From contig JAPLVY010000007.1 of the NCBI GenBank assembly GCA_026396875.1, forward strand, positions 17,490 to 81,489: a stretch of DNA of 64,000 bases. Reading direction: 5' to 3'. The position numbers and the translations under genes were made by a program. Below are positions 1-9,527 of the stretch, one piece after another. A model generated the notes under the pieces. It was not told where the DNA came from. It saw only the letters and a list, made by a program, of their open reading frames with translations, and ran no database searches. The stretch is from Candidatus Falkowiibacteriota bacterium. Its GTDB lineage: Bacteria > Patescibacteriota > Patescibacteriia > Patescibacteriales > UBA12465. Position 1 is the first letter of the stretch, and every line of letters begins with the position of its first letter.

Positions 1-1
1 C

Positions 2-184
2 CTCAAGTCCCTAGAAAAACTAACGGGACATTTGATTGAATTTCACCTGACCGATTTTCAATCGGGTGATATATTCTTTAATGTTGAACCTGAAAGTCTG
101 GAATTCATAAACTCGGAACTTAACGCCCAAAAATTGGAAGGTAGTCTTCATGATCTTGGGAGATTAGCCCAACGTGAGTATTAA
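2..184 (+). CDS. C-terminal fragment of an unidentified protein (cut by window edge)
   Basis: Open frame 2 from the edge to TAA at 182-184 (LKSLEKLTGHLIEFHLTDFQSGDIFFNVEPESLEF...REY*), followed by a terminator hairpin. Confidence 0.6.
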   Translation, partial: LKSLEKLTGHLIEFHLTDFQSGDIFFNVEPESLEFINSELNAQKLEGSLHDLGRLAQREY

Positions 185-202
185 AAACTCGAACCTATAA
201 AC

Positions 203-230
203 GGGAGCGTAAAAAACGCTCTCTTTTTAT
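203..230 (+). terminator. Rho-independent terminator
   Basis: GGGAGCGT-AAAA-ACGCTCTC then TTTTTAT. Confidence 0.7.
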
Positions 231-1483
231 TTGTTTTTCAATAACAACTCCACTGCTCGATTCAATTGTGGATCCTTATCCTTATTAAAATCATCTGGAC
301 TTAACTTTACTTCAATATTTGGAGTGATCCCAATATCACTGATTGAATTTCCAGCCGGAGTGAGCCATTTTGCTACCGTGACCTTGAGTGATGACCCGTC
401 CGACAATTCACGTACCGATTGTACGCTACCTTTACCAAAGGTTTTTTCACCGATAATTGTTCCCTTCTTCAAATCAAGGAGAGCACCGGAAACAATTTCT
501 GAAGCAGAGGCACTACCGCCATTCACAAGGACTGCTGTCTTTAGGTTTTCCAGGCGACCATTGCCGTTGGAGCTATAATTTTTCAAACTGCCATCGGAAA
601 ATTTTTCTGTCACCACTCGGCCGGAAGGAATCCATTCACTGGCGATTGCGACCGCTGAATCGAGATAACCACCAGGATTATTTCTCAAATCTAGGATCAA
701 ACCCTTTGGTTTTTTCTCTTGGATTTGCTTCACAGCATCTTCAAATAAATTGAGCGTATCATCACCGAAACTAGAGATCCTTAAGACCGCCAAGCCATCT
801 TTACGAAATTCCACTTTAACACTTTTTACAATAATTATTTCTCTGGTTATTTCCAAAATTTTAGCCGCCGTAAAGCCCTCTCTCATAATAGAAATCTTAA
901 CAGTCGTTCCTTTTGGTCCACGAATCAATCTAACAGCCGCATCGGTAGTCATGCCGGCAGTGGAGGTCCCGTTTATTGCCAAAATTTTGTCGCCGGCCTT
1001 CAGTCCAGCCTTTTGAGCTGGCATGCCATCAAGTGGCGCCACAATTGTGATTTGATTGTTTTTACTAGCGATTTCCGCACCAATACCTTCAAAAGTACCA
1101 GCCATATCTGAACTGAATTCCTGAGTTTCTTTTGGGTCCATGAAAACCGTGTATGGATCGCCCATCGAAGCGGTAAGTCCCTTCAATGAGCCATAAAACA
1201 TTTCTTGGGAATTCAGTTTGTCTTTGTTAACAAAATCTTTACTCAGGAGTGCCCAAACTTGTCCATACAAAGAAAAATCGATATTTTCCGGTTTACTACT
1301 AGTAGCAAGCTCATCTGAAGATGATGCGTTATTTTTATTGCCACCATTTAGGTAAACGAAGTCTTCACTGGCAAAACAAGTGTTTTTTTCACTTCCCTTG
1401 CCTGAATAAAAACCGCTAGTAAAGGCCAGTCCGGCAATTACCAGGACTAAGGCGCCAGTGATAATCTTTTTTGGTATTTTCAT
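227..1483 (-). CDS. S41 family C-terminal processing peptidase (CtpA-like)
   Basis: Signal anchor, PDZ region (GIGAEIASKNNQITIVAPLDGMPAQKAGLKAGD), catalytic NGGSASASEIVSGAL and GEKTFGKGSVQ. Confidence 0.93.
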   Translation of the reverse strand: MKIPKKIITGALVLVIAGLAFTSGFYSGKGSEKNTCFASEDFVYLNGGNKNNASSSDELATSSKPENIDFSLYGQVWALLSKDFVNKDKLNSQEMFYGSLKGLTASMGDPYTVFMDPKETQEFSSDMAGTFEGIGAEIASKNNQITIVAPLDGMPAQKAGLKAGDKILAINGTSTAGMTTDAAVRLIRGPKGTTVKISIMREGFTAAKILEITREIIIVKSVKVEFRKDGLAVLRISSFGDDTLNLFEDAVKQIQEKKPKGLILDLRNNPGGYLDSAVAIASEWIPSGRVVTEKFSDGSLKNYSSNGNGRLENLKTAVLVNGGSASASEIVSGALLDLKKGTIIGEKTFGKGSVQSVRELSDGSSLKVTVAKWLTPAGNSISDIGITPNIEVKLSPDDFNKDKDPQLNRAVELLLKNK

Positions 1484-1491
1484 ATTATTTT

Positions 1492-2100
1492 TTATTTTCT
1501 TAAAATGACTTCCTTGTCACCACTTAGATCAACTAAGCTAGACGGCTTGATTGAGCGAGGCAGGCCACCATCGATAATCAAATCTGGCTTCACGCTTTTA
1601 TTCTTAAAAAAAATATAAGCTGCCGTCATGTCAGAAAAAGGATTCTGACCGTGAAGATTAAAACTTGTGGAGACCAGAGGAACCCCGCTTAACTTTACTA
1701 TTTTACGCAAAAAATCACTGGCTGGCAAACGAAGACTCAAAACCTCACGATTTGCTTCTAATTCCCTGGATAAGAGTTTTCTGCTTGGCAACATCACGGT
1801 TACTGGGCGACGCTTTTTACGCAAACGACTCCAGGTTTCATTTCGACGATTATTGATAAATACGTATTTTTTGGCTTGTGTCACTGACGATACCAACATC
1901 AGATAATGGCGAGCGCCGTTAAAAGGTCGATTCTTGATGGCTGCAATTTTTTTAATGGCCGCAGAGGAGGTAGCCAAACAACTAAGCCCATAAATAGTAT
2001 CGGTCGGCAAGGCCACCACCTTCCCTTTTTTTAGGAAAAGCAAAATCTCTTCCAGCACCTCTTGCTCTGGATTTTTTAAGTTTAACTTCAGATATTTCAT
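1492..2100 (-). CDS. Sua5/YciO/YrdC (TsaC) threonylcarbamoyl-AMP synthase
   Basis: VVALPTDTIYGLSC, KNRP, VPLVSTSFN motifs. Confidence 0.88.
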   Translation of the reverse strand: MKYLKLNLKNPEQEVLEEILLFLKKGKVVALPTDTIYGLSCLATSSAAIKKIAAIKNRPFNGARHYLMLVSSVTQAKKYVFINNRRNETWSRLRKKRRPVTVMLPSRKLLSRELEANREVLSLRLPASDFLRKIVKLSGVPLVSTSFNLHGQNPFSDMTAAYIFFKNKSVKPDLIIDGGLPRSIKPSSLVDLSGDKEVILRK

Positions 2101-2612
2101 AAGATGGACTGCAGTGCCTTGAGGGCCTCTGGGAGAACGGGCATCATGATGTTAACTACTTTTAGGAGAAACGGCGCCATTTTTGAGGCAATCAACTGAT
2201 TACCAAATAAAGACCCAATAATCGCATAGCGTGAAGACACAAAAATTATTAAACCAAGAAAGAGTGAGCCCTCCACGAGCCCTAAAATACCCCCTAGAAT
2301 GCGGTTGATTAATTTGGTGAAAGGAATGAAAGAAACGAGATCAAACAGCTTCTCGATGGCAATAAAGGCCCAATCCGTCAGCTTGGCCGCCACAACAAAG
2401 ATAATAATAAAAGAAGCTACCTTGCCAATATTATCATGCCCGTTCATCAGGTGCTTGCTCCAGGCAAAAAACACCAAATAAAAATGACTGGCGACAAAAG
2501 CACCGACAATCACCCCGACTAGTCGACCGAATAATCTAATTAGCCCCTTGGCCAAGCCATTAAAAACAAAACCGGCCAAAATTAATAAGAGAACGATGTC
2601 AAAAATAGACAT
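2097..2612 (-). CDS. CvpA family membrane protein
   Basis: FDIVLLLILAGFVFNGLAKGLIRLFGRLVGVIVG with several TM segments. Confidence 0.75.
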   Translation of the reverse strand: MSIFDIVLLLILAGFVFNGLAKGLIRLFGRLVGVIVGAFVASHFYLVFFAWSKHLMNGHDNIGKVASFIIIFVVAAKLTDWAFIAIEKLFDLVSFIPFTKLINRILGGILGLVEGSLFLGLIIFVSSRYAIIGSLFGNQLIASKMAPFLLKVVNIMMPVLPEALKALQSIL

Positions 2613-2628
2613 ATTTTTTATTTTAATT

Positions 2629-4062
2629 CTAACTTAAACGTGGAAAAAGAGATTCACCTTTAGTAACCTGCTCGGCACTGAACTGTTTAATTATTTTTTC
2701 GGCACTATCTGGCAAGAACGGAGCAAGCAAACAAGCGATATGCAAAATGCTTTCCGCAATCGGTCGAAGAATATTTTCAATCTCTTTTTTATCACTCATC
2801 TTCCAGGGAGCAGAGGCAGAAAGCTTTTCATTATTAGCAGCAATTAGCTGCCAAATAGCTTGCAAATTAACACCAAAACGATAAGCGTCTTTAGAATAAT
2901 CAACAAAAAAATCTTTTGCTGCCATCTCGGCCTGATGACGGTCCAGCTTGGTGGAGATATTATTCTTTTCCAGCAAATTAGAAACTCTAGCAACTAGATT
3001 ACCAAGACCATTTGCCAGATCGGCATTATACTTTTGCACCAAACGTTCTTCAGAAAAATCACCATCTTCAAACATCTGAATTTCCGTAAGTAAATAGTAA
3101 CGCACCGCATCAATGCCAAATTTTTCTGCCGTGATAAATGGATCAACAGTATTGCCGGTACTCTTACTGATTTTTTGCCCATTCAAGGAGAGAAAACCAA
3201 AAACCAGAACCTGTTTGGAAAAAGGTAGGCCAGCGGAAGCAAGCATTGCCTGCCACATCGCACTTTGTTGACGAAGATTATCTTTACCACAAACCTGAAC
3301 TGCCGGCCAAAAATCTTGAAATTGCTTTTGATCTTCCGGCCAACCGAGGGTGGAAATATAATTAGCGAGAGCATCAAACCAGACATACATTACCTGGCTT
3401 TCGTCTCCTGGAACTGGCACGCCATTGGGCATTTTACTGGCCAGACGGGAAACAGAAAAATCCTGCAAGCCACCGGCCACAAAATTTTTAATTTCTGTCA
3501 GACGGTTGCTCGGCACCACAAAATCTGGACGCTCTTCATAAAGTTTAAGCAATGCTTCTTGATATTTAGAAAAACGAAAGAAATAATTTTCTTCATCTAT
3601 TACCTCGAGATCTTTGGCTGGGTGAAGTGGGCAACGATTATTAACCAATTCAGATTCTGTTTTTTCCATTTCACAACCGACACAGTACTTTACTTGATAA
3701 TTTTTTTTATAAATATCGCCGTTCTTCTCGCATAAACGCCAAAATTCTTGTGCCGCCATCACGTGATGATCGTCGGAGGTGCGAATAAAGTTGGTGAAAC
3801 TAACATTGAGTGCTTCTCTTAAAGAATGAAATTTTTCAGCATAAGAATCGCAGTAAGCTCTCGGCTCCATTCCCGCTTCCTGCGCTTTCTGATAAATCTT
3901 TAAACCGTGCTCATCGGTACCGGTGTTAAAAACTACAACATTCCCCAAAAGACGCTCAACGCGAGCAATCACGTCGGCCTTAATTATTTCTGCCGCAAAA
4001 CCAATGTGCGGATCGGAATTGGTGTATGGCAAAGTTGTGGTAATATAAAAATTTTTAGACAT
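2629..4062 (-). CDS. metG: Methionyl-tRNA synthetase
   Basis: TTTLPYTNSDPHIGFA, CVGCE...CPLH Zn knuckle, KISKSTGN. Confidence 0.95.
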   Translation of the reverse strand: MSKNFYITTTLPYTNSDPHIGFAAEIIKADVIARVERLLGNVVVFNTGTDEHGLKIYQKAQEAGMEPRAYCDSYAEKFHSLREALNVSFTNFIRTSDDHHVMAAQEFWRLCEKNGDIYKKNYQVKYCVGCEMEKTESELVNNRCPLHPAKDLEVIDEENYFFRFSKYQEALLKLYEERPDFVVPSNRLTEIKNFVAGGLQDFSVSRLASKMPNGVPVPGDESQVMYVWFDALANYISTLGWPEDQKQFQDFWPAVQVCGKDNLRQQSAMWQAMLASAGLPFSKQVLVFGFLSLNGQKISKSTGNTVDPFITAEKFGIDAVRYYLLTEIQMFEDGDFSEERLVQKYNADLANGLGNLVARVSNLLEKNNISTKLDRHQAEMAAKDFFVDYSKDAYRFGVNLQAIWQLIAANNEKLSASAPWKMSDKKEIENILRPIAESILHIACLLAPFLPDSAEKIIKQFSAEQVTKGESLFPRLS

Positions 4063-4065
4063 AAA

Positions 4066-4761
4066 TTATTTGGTTTTTTGTTTTTTTTCTTTACCGATGA
4101 TAAGGACAAACTCTCCCTTGGTGGTTACCGCGTCTGCCTCAAAAGCAGCGAGTAGCTTTTCGGGAGATCCCCGGTAAACGCTTTCGAATTTTTTGGTTAA
4201 CTCGCGACAAATTGTTACTTGGAAATTTTCTTGAAGAGCAATTAATTCATTTAATAATTTAAAAACGCGATGTTTGGACTCATAAACTACTGCCGGATAT
4301 TCACTGGCAACTATTTGTTTTAACATTGTTTGCCTACCTTTCTTATGAGGCAAAAAACCAAGAAATAAAAAACGATCACAACCCACGCCAGCAATAGAAA
4401 TTGCCGCCGCCAAAGCACTTGGTCCGGGAACTGATTCAATTAATACTTCCTCGCCACATTCTTTGCGCACTAATTCAACCAATGCTGCGCCGGGGTCGGA
4501 AATTCCTGGCGTACCAGCATCAGAAACTAAAGCCAAGCTCTTTTCTGCCTTCAACCAAGAAATGATTTGATCAGTTCGACTAAGGCCTGAGTGTTGGTGG
4601 TAGGAAATGGTCGGCGTCTTGATTTCGTAGTGCGCCAAAAGATTACGCGTTACTCTGGTATCTTCACACAAAACATAATCCGCCTCTTTCAAAACGCGAA
4701 CCGCACGAAAACTGAGGTCTTCTAAATTTCCAATTGGCGTTCCAACAACAAATAGTGACAT
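4066..4761 (-). CDS. rsmI: 16S rRNA (cytidine1402-2'-O)-methyltransferase
   Basis: FVVGTPIGNLEDLSFRAVRVLKEADYVLCEDTR, SDAGTPGISDPG. Confidence 0.95.
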   Translation of the reverse strand: MSLFVVGTPIGNLEDLSFRAVRVLKEADYVLCEDTRVTRNLLAHYEIKTPTISYHQHSGLSRTDQIISWLKAEKSLALVSDAGTPGISDPGAALVELVRKECGEEVLIESVPGPSALAAAISIAGVGCDRFLFLGFLPHKKGRQTMLKQIVASEYPAVVYESKHRVFKLLNELIALQENFQVTICRELTKKFESVYRGSPEKLLAAFEADAVTTKGEFVLIIGKEKKQKTK

Positions 4762-4783
4762 AAATAAAAAAACTAAACGATTC

Positions 4784-4902
4784 GGCTTTTATTTTGGAAT
4801 GAAATGCAAGGAAGAAGTTGAAGTTGGAGCGAACCGTATTAAACATACGGTAAGTGAACAACTTCGGCGATCTGTCGACCCAGTTCGTCCAAAATTAAAG
4901 CT
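4784..4902. repeat. Nested palindrome; candidate MITE-like element or structured RNA
   Basis: Outer arms GGCTTTTATTTTGGA / TCCAAAATTAAAGCT, middle GAAGTTG/CAACTTC, inner CCGTAT-TAAAC-ATACGG; non-coding. Confidence 0.6.
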
Positions 4903-4907
4903 GTTAA

Positions 4908-6623
4908 TTACAACATGTTATCTTTTCTTTCCTTAACATAACGCGTCCAGTCTTCAGCAATTTCCACCAAGACTTTAAATGGAGCTTCGATAACAAAGTC
5001 GAATAGAAAAACAAAAACGTTAACCTTGGAAACATTGCTAGAAAGCCATTTACCAACAGCAATGATTGGCATGTAAAACAAATCGATGAGAAAACCGAGC
5101 AAGCTCTCCCTGCGAGCGACGATAATTAAATCTTTGACATCCTTAGTGACGATAATACTAAAGAAACTAACGAAAGCCAAAAAGAACATGAAAATCGTAA
5201 TACTCACCCAGTTAAAGTGTGCTTTGCTGAGCACCCAGATAATAAAATAAGTTGAAGCAAAAAAAGCCGCTGTATAAATGATATTAAAAAAGAAATCTAC
5301 CGCATTTTGACGCTTCTTGGGAACACGAATCATTATTGGCTGTGTTCTCTCGGAACCAGCCAGAGCAATCTCCTTCACACCGGAAATAATTTTTTCAGTA
5401 TTTTTTTTATCCGGCATGCGCGACATTATCACAATAAAGAACAGTAAAACCGCCGGAAAACAGACATTGATTGCTAGGGCTACGGGATTCAAGGGTTCAT
5501 TAAACCACTTAATTGCTGGCACTTCAATCAGGAAAACAAAAATTGATTTAGTAAGAAAAATATAGATAATACTGCGGAAAGCTTTGCGCCATAAACGATT
5601 TTTTTCGCGCTGGTACTTTGCTGCGCAAGTCTTGCTGATATTTCCCAGAAATTTATTCTCATCACGACTCAAGTCCTCATAAGCTTTAACTGGGTCACCC
5701 TGAACATTCTCCAATAAAATATTGTAGTACAAAGAATACACTTTCACGATTCGATCGAGTGGTTTTACAAGTGGGTGATCCAACTGTTCATCGATCGCCT
5801 TATGAAGGACTGGCAGTGTGTCGGCGATGCGATCAATCTCTTCGTCAGATAAATTATTTTTTTCAGCGCTACTCCAGGTGGCGTGGTAATACTTAAACAA
5901 AATCAGAGAAAGCATCGCTTTATCAAAACGCAAAAAAATTCGATTGATACTCAAATAGGTTTGGATTTCTAAATCGTCTTTATACGGCAAACTTTCCGGC
6001 AATTCCAGATTCTTGGAAAGAACAGCAAACATGTTGGAAACTATCGTCTGCTTAACTCGATTTAAATCGAAATTCTCTTCAATCTCGCAGGCAGCCAAAG
6101 AAAGGATCCAGCTAATAACTGAATTCTTCTCACCAATTAAATCTTTCGCCTTACCCAAATCAGTCTTCAAATTCAATAAGGCATTAATTTTGGCCACACT
6201 ATGATCTTTGAGGCGAATATATTTCTCCAGAAGTAAGGCAGTTTCCTTGATTTTGCTCTCTGGTAATTTATTGTTGGGTAAATAGCCGGCACGAATTAGC
6301 TCGGCGAGTAAGTGGGTAGCTATTTGTTCACTATTTGACTCCTTTAAAACGCCTTCGATAACCACCTGACGCTTTAAGATGCGGATAATCGCATTCTTGC
6401 GCAATAAATGGTCCTCTTCGTAGTCGACCGCATTACGAATCTTTTCGTAAGCGAAAGACAATTTGGAAATCATCTCTGAAACACTGATTTTCGGTGCATC
6501 ATCGTTAGACTCCCCGCCCTTCTTACGATCAGAATTTATGACTTGAAATAAGTGTTTAGCATCAAGATTGAGCTCGGCCCCACGGGCTGACTCACTACGG
6601 CGCATCAAAGTTGGACTAACCAT
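4908..6623 (-). CDS. Hypothetical membrane protein (571 aa)
   Basis: Long ORF with TM segments in the C-terminal half; no family recognised. Confidence 0.7.
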   Translation of the reverse strand: MVSPTLMRRSESARGAELNLDAKHLFQVINSDRKKGGESNDDAPKISVSEMISKLSFAYEKIRNAVDYEEDHLLRKNAIIRILKRQVVIEGVLKESNSEQIATHLLAELIRAGYLPNNKLPESKIKETALLLEKYIRLKDHSVAKINALLNLKTDLGKAKDLIGEKNSVISWILSLAACEIEENFDLNRVKQTIVSNMFAVLSKNLELPESLPYKDDLEIQTYLSINRIFLRFDKAMLSLILFKYYHATWSSAEKNNLSDEEIDRIADTLPVLHKAIDEQLDHPLVKPLDRIVKVYSLYYNILLENVQGDPVKAYEDLSRDENKFLGNISKTCAAKYQREKNRLWRKAFRSIIYIFLTKSIFVFLIEVPAIKWFNEPLNPVALAINVCFPAVLLFFIVIMSRMPDKKNTEKIISGVKEIALAGSERTQPIMIRVPKKRQNAVDFFFNIIYTAAFFASTYFIIWVLSKAHFNWVSITIFMFFLAFVSFFSIIVTKDVKDLIIVARRESLLGFLIDLFYMPIIAVGKWLSSNVSKVNVFVFLFDFVIEAPFKVLVEIAEDWTRYVKERKDNML

Positions 6624-6813
6624 AAAATAAATGTTTTAATATTTTTTATCACTCCGATTTTCACCTACGAAAAAACACGAGTGCAAAAAATATCAAAACA
6701 CGTTTAAAGCAAGATAAAAATGACCTTACCTATGTTCATTTTAGGTTGTTTAGCGGAAAAAGGCAATTTTTCCTTGACAAAAATCGATATTTTAGCAAAA
6801 CCAGCAAAAAAGC

Positions 6814-6842
6814 TTGACAAGCGCCCCTATTTTTCTTAAAAT
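6814..6842 (+). promoter_or_regulatory. Sigma70-type promoter for the secE-nusG-rplK-rplA cluster
   Basis: TTGACA - 17 nt - TAAAAT, about 70 bp upstream of secE. Confidence 0.7.
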
Positions 6843-6911
6843 ATCAATAGATTAATAAGGATAGCCGACAAGGCTGTTTTTAATTACTTTACCCAATATT
6901 TTGCAAACATT

Positions 6912-7100
6912 ATGAACAAGTTAACGACTTACATCAAGGCCTCAATCGAAGAAATGAAAAAAGTTTCTTGGCCGACAAAAAAAGAGACTACCAACTACAC
7001 GATTCTCGTTATCGTTTTTAGTTTAGCGGTTGCTGTTTTTCTCGGACTTTTGGACTACATTTTTAGTCTTGGCTTAGCAAAATTAATTACTAAATACTAA
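6912..7100 (+). CDS. secE: Preprotein translocase subunit SecE
   Basis: 62 aa, EEMKKVSWPTKKETTNYTILVIVFSL, upstream of nusG. Confidence 0.95.
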   Translation: MNKLTTYIKASIEEMKKVSWPTKKETTNYTILVIVFSLAVAVFLGLLDYIFSLGLAKLITKY

Positions 7101-7164
7101 TCGTTCTTTTTTTAACCCGGGCTAAACTAGATAAATTTATTTACTAAATTTTTCTCGCGCCCCA

Positions 7165-7716
7165 TTGACCTTTATGGCCAAACAGCTCTTAAACCAGGGC
7201 CGCAGATGGTATGTGCTTCATACTTATTCCGGCTACGAAGAAAACGTCGCCCAAAACCTCAAACAAAGGATTGAGTCTTTGGACATGGAAGACAAAATTT
7301 TTAACATTCTGATTCCCACCGAAAAGAAAATCAAAATCAAGAACGGCAAAAGAAAAGTGACTGAGGAAAAAATCTTTCCTGGTTACATTTTAGTAGAAAT
7401 GGAAGTAACCGATGAGTCTTGGTACATTGTCAGGAACACACCAAATGTCACCGGCTTTATCGGCACCGGAACCATTCCGACACCAATCAGTGAAGAAGAA
7501 GTAAAATCCCTTCAGAAAAGAATGGGTGTGGAAGATCCGAAGTTTAAGATGGACGTTGTTATCGGCGATCCAGTAACAATCAACGAGGGACCATTCAAGA
7601 ACATGGAAGGAAAAATCACCTCCATTGACGAAGCAAAAGGCAAAGTCAAAGTTTCGGTCACCATCTTTGGTCGCGAAACTCCGGTTGAATTGGACTTTCT
7701 ACAGATCAAAAAATAA
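7165..7716 (+). CDS. nusG: Transcription termination/antitermination protein NusG
   Basis: RWYVLHTYSGYEENVAQNL, FPGYILVEME, GDPVTINEGPFKNMEGKI KOW motif. Confidence 0.97.
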   Translation: MTFMAKQLLNQGRRWYVLHTYSGYEENVAQNLKQRIESLDMEDKIFNILIPTEKKIKIKNGKRKVTEEKIFPGYILVEMEVTDESWYIVRNTPNVTGFIGTGTIPTPISEEEVKSLQKRMGVEDPKFKMDVVIGDPVTINEGPFKNMEGKITSIDEAKGKVKVSVTIFGRETPVELDFLQIKK

Positions 7717-7782
7717 GAAATTTATAAATAAACTTTTCCCGTTTCGTGATACTCGATGCTTCTACGGAAAAAGTAAAAATAT

Positions 7783-8208
7783 ATGGCTAAGAAAATTAAG
7801 ACAAAAATTAAATTACAAATCACTGGTGGCCAAGCGAACCCCGCTCCTCCAGTCGGTCCAGCCTTGGGACAACATGGCTTGAATATTGCTGAATTCTGTC
7901 AAAAATTTAACGACCAAACCAGAGCTACCCGCATGGGCGATGTTGTACCAGTGGAAATCACCGTCTACGAAGACCGCACTTACGATTTTATCCTGAAAAC
8001 TGCTCCTGCTTCTGAATTGATTAAAAAGGCTGCCGGTATTAAGAAAGGCTCTGCTAAACCAAAGAGTGACAAAGTTGGCTCAATCACCAAGGATCAGCTA
8101 GAAGAAATCGCCAAAACAAAAATGTCCGACCTAAATGCCAATAGCGTAGAGGGCGCAATGAATATCATTGCCGGTACCGCTCGCAATATGGGCGTTGAAA
8201 TCAAGTAA
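7783..8208 (+). CDS. rplK: 50S ribosomal protein L11
   Basis: [26 protein letters not shown]. Confidence 0.97.
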   Translation: MAKKIKTKIKLQITGGQANPAPPVGPALGQHGLNIAEFCQKFNDQTRATRMGDVVPVEITVYEDRTYDFILKTAPASELIKKAAGIKKGSAKPKSDKVGSITKDQLEEIAKTKMSDLNANSVEGAMNIIAGTARNMGVEIK

Positions 8209-8220
8209 TTAATAATTAAT

Positions 8221-8263
8221 GATTCGTGGGAGTTGGCTTAAACAGCTAACGCTTACCACGATC
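8221..8263 (+). promoter_or_regulatory. Candidate L1 autoregulatory mRNA hairpin
   Basis: CGTGG-GA-GTTGGC-TTAAACA-GCTAAC-GCTTA-CCACG, resembling the 23S L1 site (GUGGGAG...UACCAC), directly upstream of rplA. Confidence 0.6.
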
Positions 8264-8271
8264 AAATATTT

Positions 8272-8985
8272 ATGAAAAAAGAACAAGGAAAAAAGACGAG
8301 CGCAAACGTGGCCAAAAAAAAGGCTATGAATGCTGAATTGTTCGATCGCAACAAAGCCTACACTTTGGCGGAAGCGATTGAAATTGCCAAAAAATCAAGC
8401 ACGGTGAAATTTGACGCTTCTATTGAAGTGCATTTTCGTCTTGGTATCAACCCGAAAAAAGGAGACCAGCAGGTCAGAGGCGCAGTAAGTTTGCCTCATG
8501 GTACCGGAAAAACCGTCAAGGTTGCAGCATTTGTCACCGCCGATAAGGAGAAAGAGGTGAAAAGTGCTGGCGCCGATTATGTTGGTGGCGAGGAACTGAT
8601 TGAAGAAATCAAGAGAACGGAAAAAACCGATTTTCAAGTCGCCGTCGCTACCCCTGACATGATGAAGAGTTTGGCCTCAATCGCTAAGATTTTGGGAACA
8701 AGAGGCTTGATGCCATCTCCCAAGAACGATACCGTTACCTTGAATCCAGCAAAAGCCGTCACTGAACTCAAGAAAGGAAAAATTTCTTTCAAAAATGACG
8801 ACACTGGAAACTTGCATGCGGTTATTGGTCGAGTAAGCTTTGACAGCGCCAAGCTTGTTGAGAACTATCAGGCGCTCCTGGATACCGTGAAAAAAGCCAA
8901 ACCGGCTACGGCCAAGGGATCATATTTAAAAAATGTGGCCATCTGTTCGTCGATGGGTCCTGGCATTAAAGTAACCATCTCATAA
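8272..8985 (+). CDS. rplA: 50S ribosomal protein L1
   Basis: AKKSSTVKFDASIEVHFRLGINPKKGDQQVRGAVSLPHGTGK, GTRGLMPSPK. Confidence 0.97.
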   Translation: MKKEQGKKTSANVAKKKAMNAELFDRNKAYTLAEAIEIAKKSSTVKFDASIEVHFRLGINPKKGDQQVRGAVSLPHGTGKTVKVAAFVTADKEKEVKSAGADYVGGEELIEEIKRTEKTDFQVAVATPDMMKSLASIAKILGTRGLMPSPKNDTVTLNPAKAVTELKKGKISFKNDDTGNLHAVIGRVSFDSAKLVENYQALLDTVKKAKPATAKGSYLKNVAICSSMGPGIKVTIS

Positions 8986-9013
8986 AGCAAACCGTCACCG
9001 CTCCCATAAAGAG

Positions 9014-9059
9014 CGGCCGGTCAAGTTCATTTGTTGTGAATTTGGCCGGCCGTTTTTTT
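9014..9059 (+). terminator. Rho-independent terminator after rplA
   Basis: CGGCCGG...CCGGCCG followed by T7. Confidence 0.8.
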
Positions 9060-9066
9060 ATTATTT

Positions 9067-9095
9067 AAAAAACCGTTTGTTAAACAAACGGTTTT
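9067..9095. terminator. Bidirectional terminator
   Basis: AAAACCGTTTGTTAAACAAACGGTTTT between convergent genes. Confidence 0.75.
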
Positions 9096-9118
9096 CTTCA
9101 TTTTCGAACAAACATTCA

Positions 9119-9436
9119 TCAAACAGTTAAATGTTTTTTGATTGTATCTTCATAAATTTCTTTGCGTGAAAGTCCGACAATTTTGTCGACTGACACTCCT
9201 TCTTTCATAAAATGCACAACAGGGATGCTGCGCACTCCCATTTCCGCGGTGAACTCCTTTTGTTCATCCACATTAACTTCGAAGAATGCAATTTTTTTGC
9301 CAACACTCTCGCTGGCGATCTTCTCCAGGATTGGATGAAGCCCTCTACAAGGACCGCACCATTCAGCTGAAAAACAAATAATTACTAAAGTCCCAGCGGC
9401 CAAATTATTGGCCGCTTCTTGCTTGTATTGTTCCAT
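9119..9436 (-). CDS. Thioredoxin
   Basis: FSAEWCGPCRGLHPIL active site, GVRSIPVVHF cis-Pro. Confidence 0.92.
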   Translation of the reverse strand: MEQYKQEAANNLAAGTLVIICFSAEWCGPCRGLHPILEKIASESVGKKIAFFEVNVDEQKEFTAEMGVRSIPVVHFMKEGVSVDKIVGLSRKEIYEDTIKKHLTV

Positions 9437-9527
9437 TGTGTACTTTTTAAATAACGTGCTTGAACATTATCATAAAAATACATTAAAGTCAATACTAAAA
9501 AAGTGCCAATTTTAGGGCTTTTTATCA

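Noticed and set aside
4664-4861. 65-aa minus-strand ORF overlapping the nested palindrome
   Set aside because: It spans the rsmI start and the palindrome and has no coding character.
7717-7782. Possible second L1/L11 leader structure upstream of rplK
   Set aside because: Only a weak CCGT/ACGG stem is visible, and it lacks the GUGGGAG...UACCAC signature.
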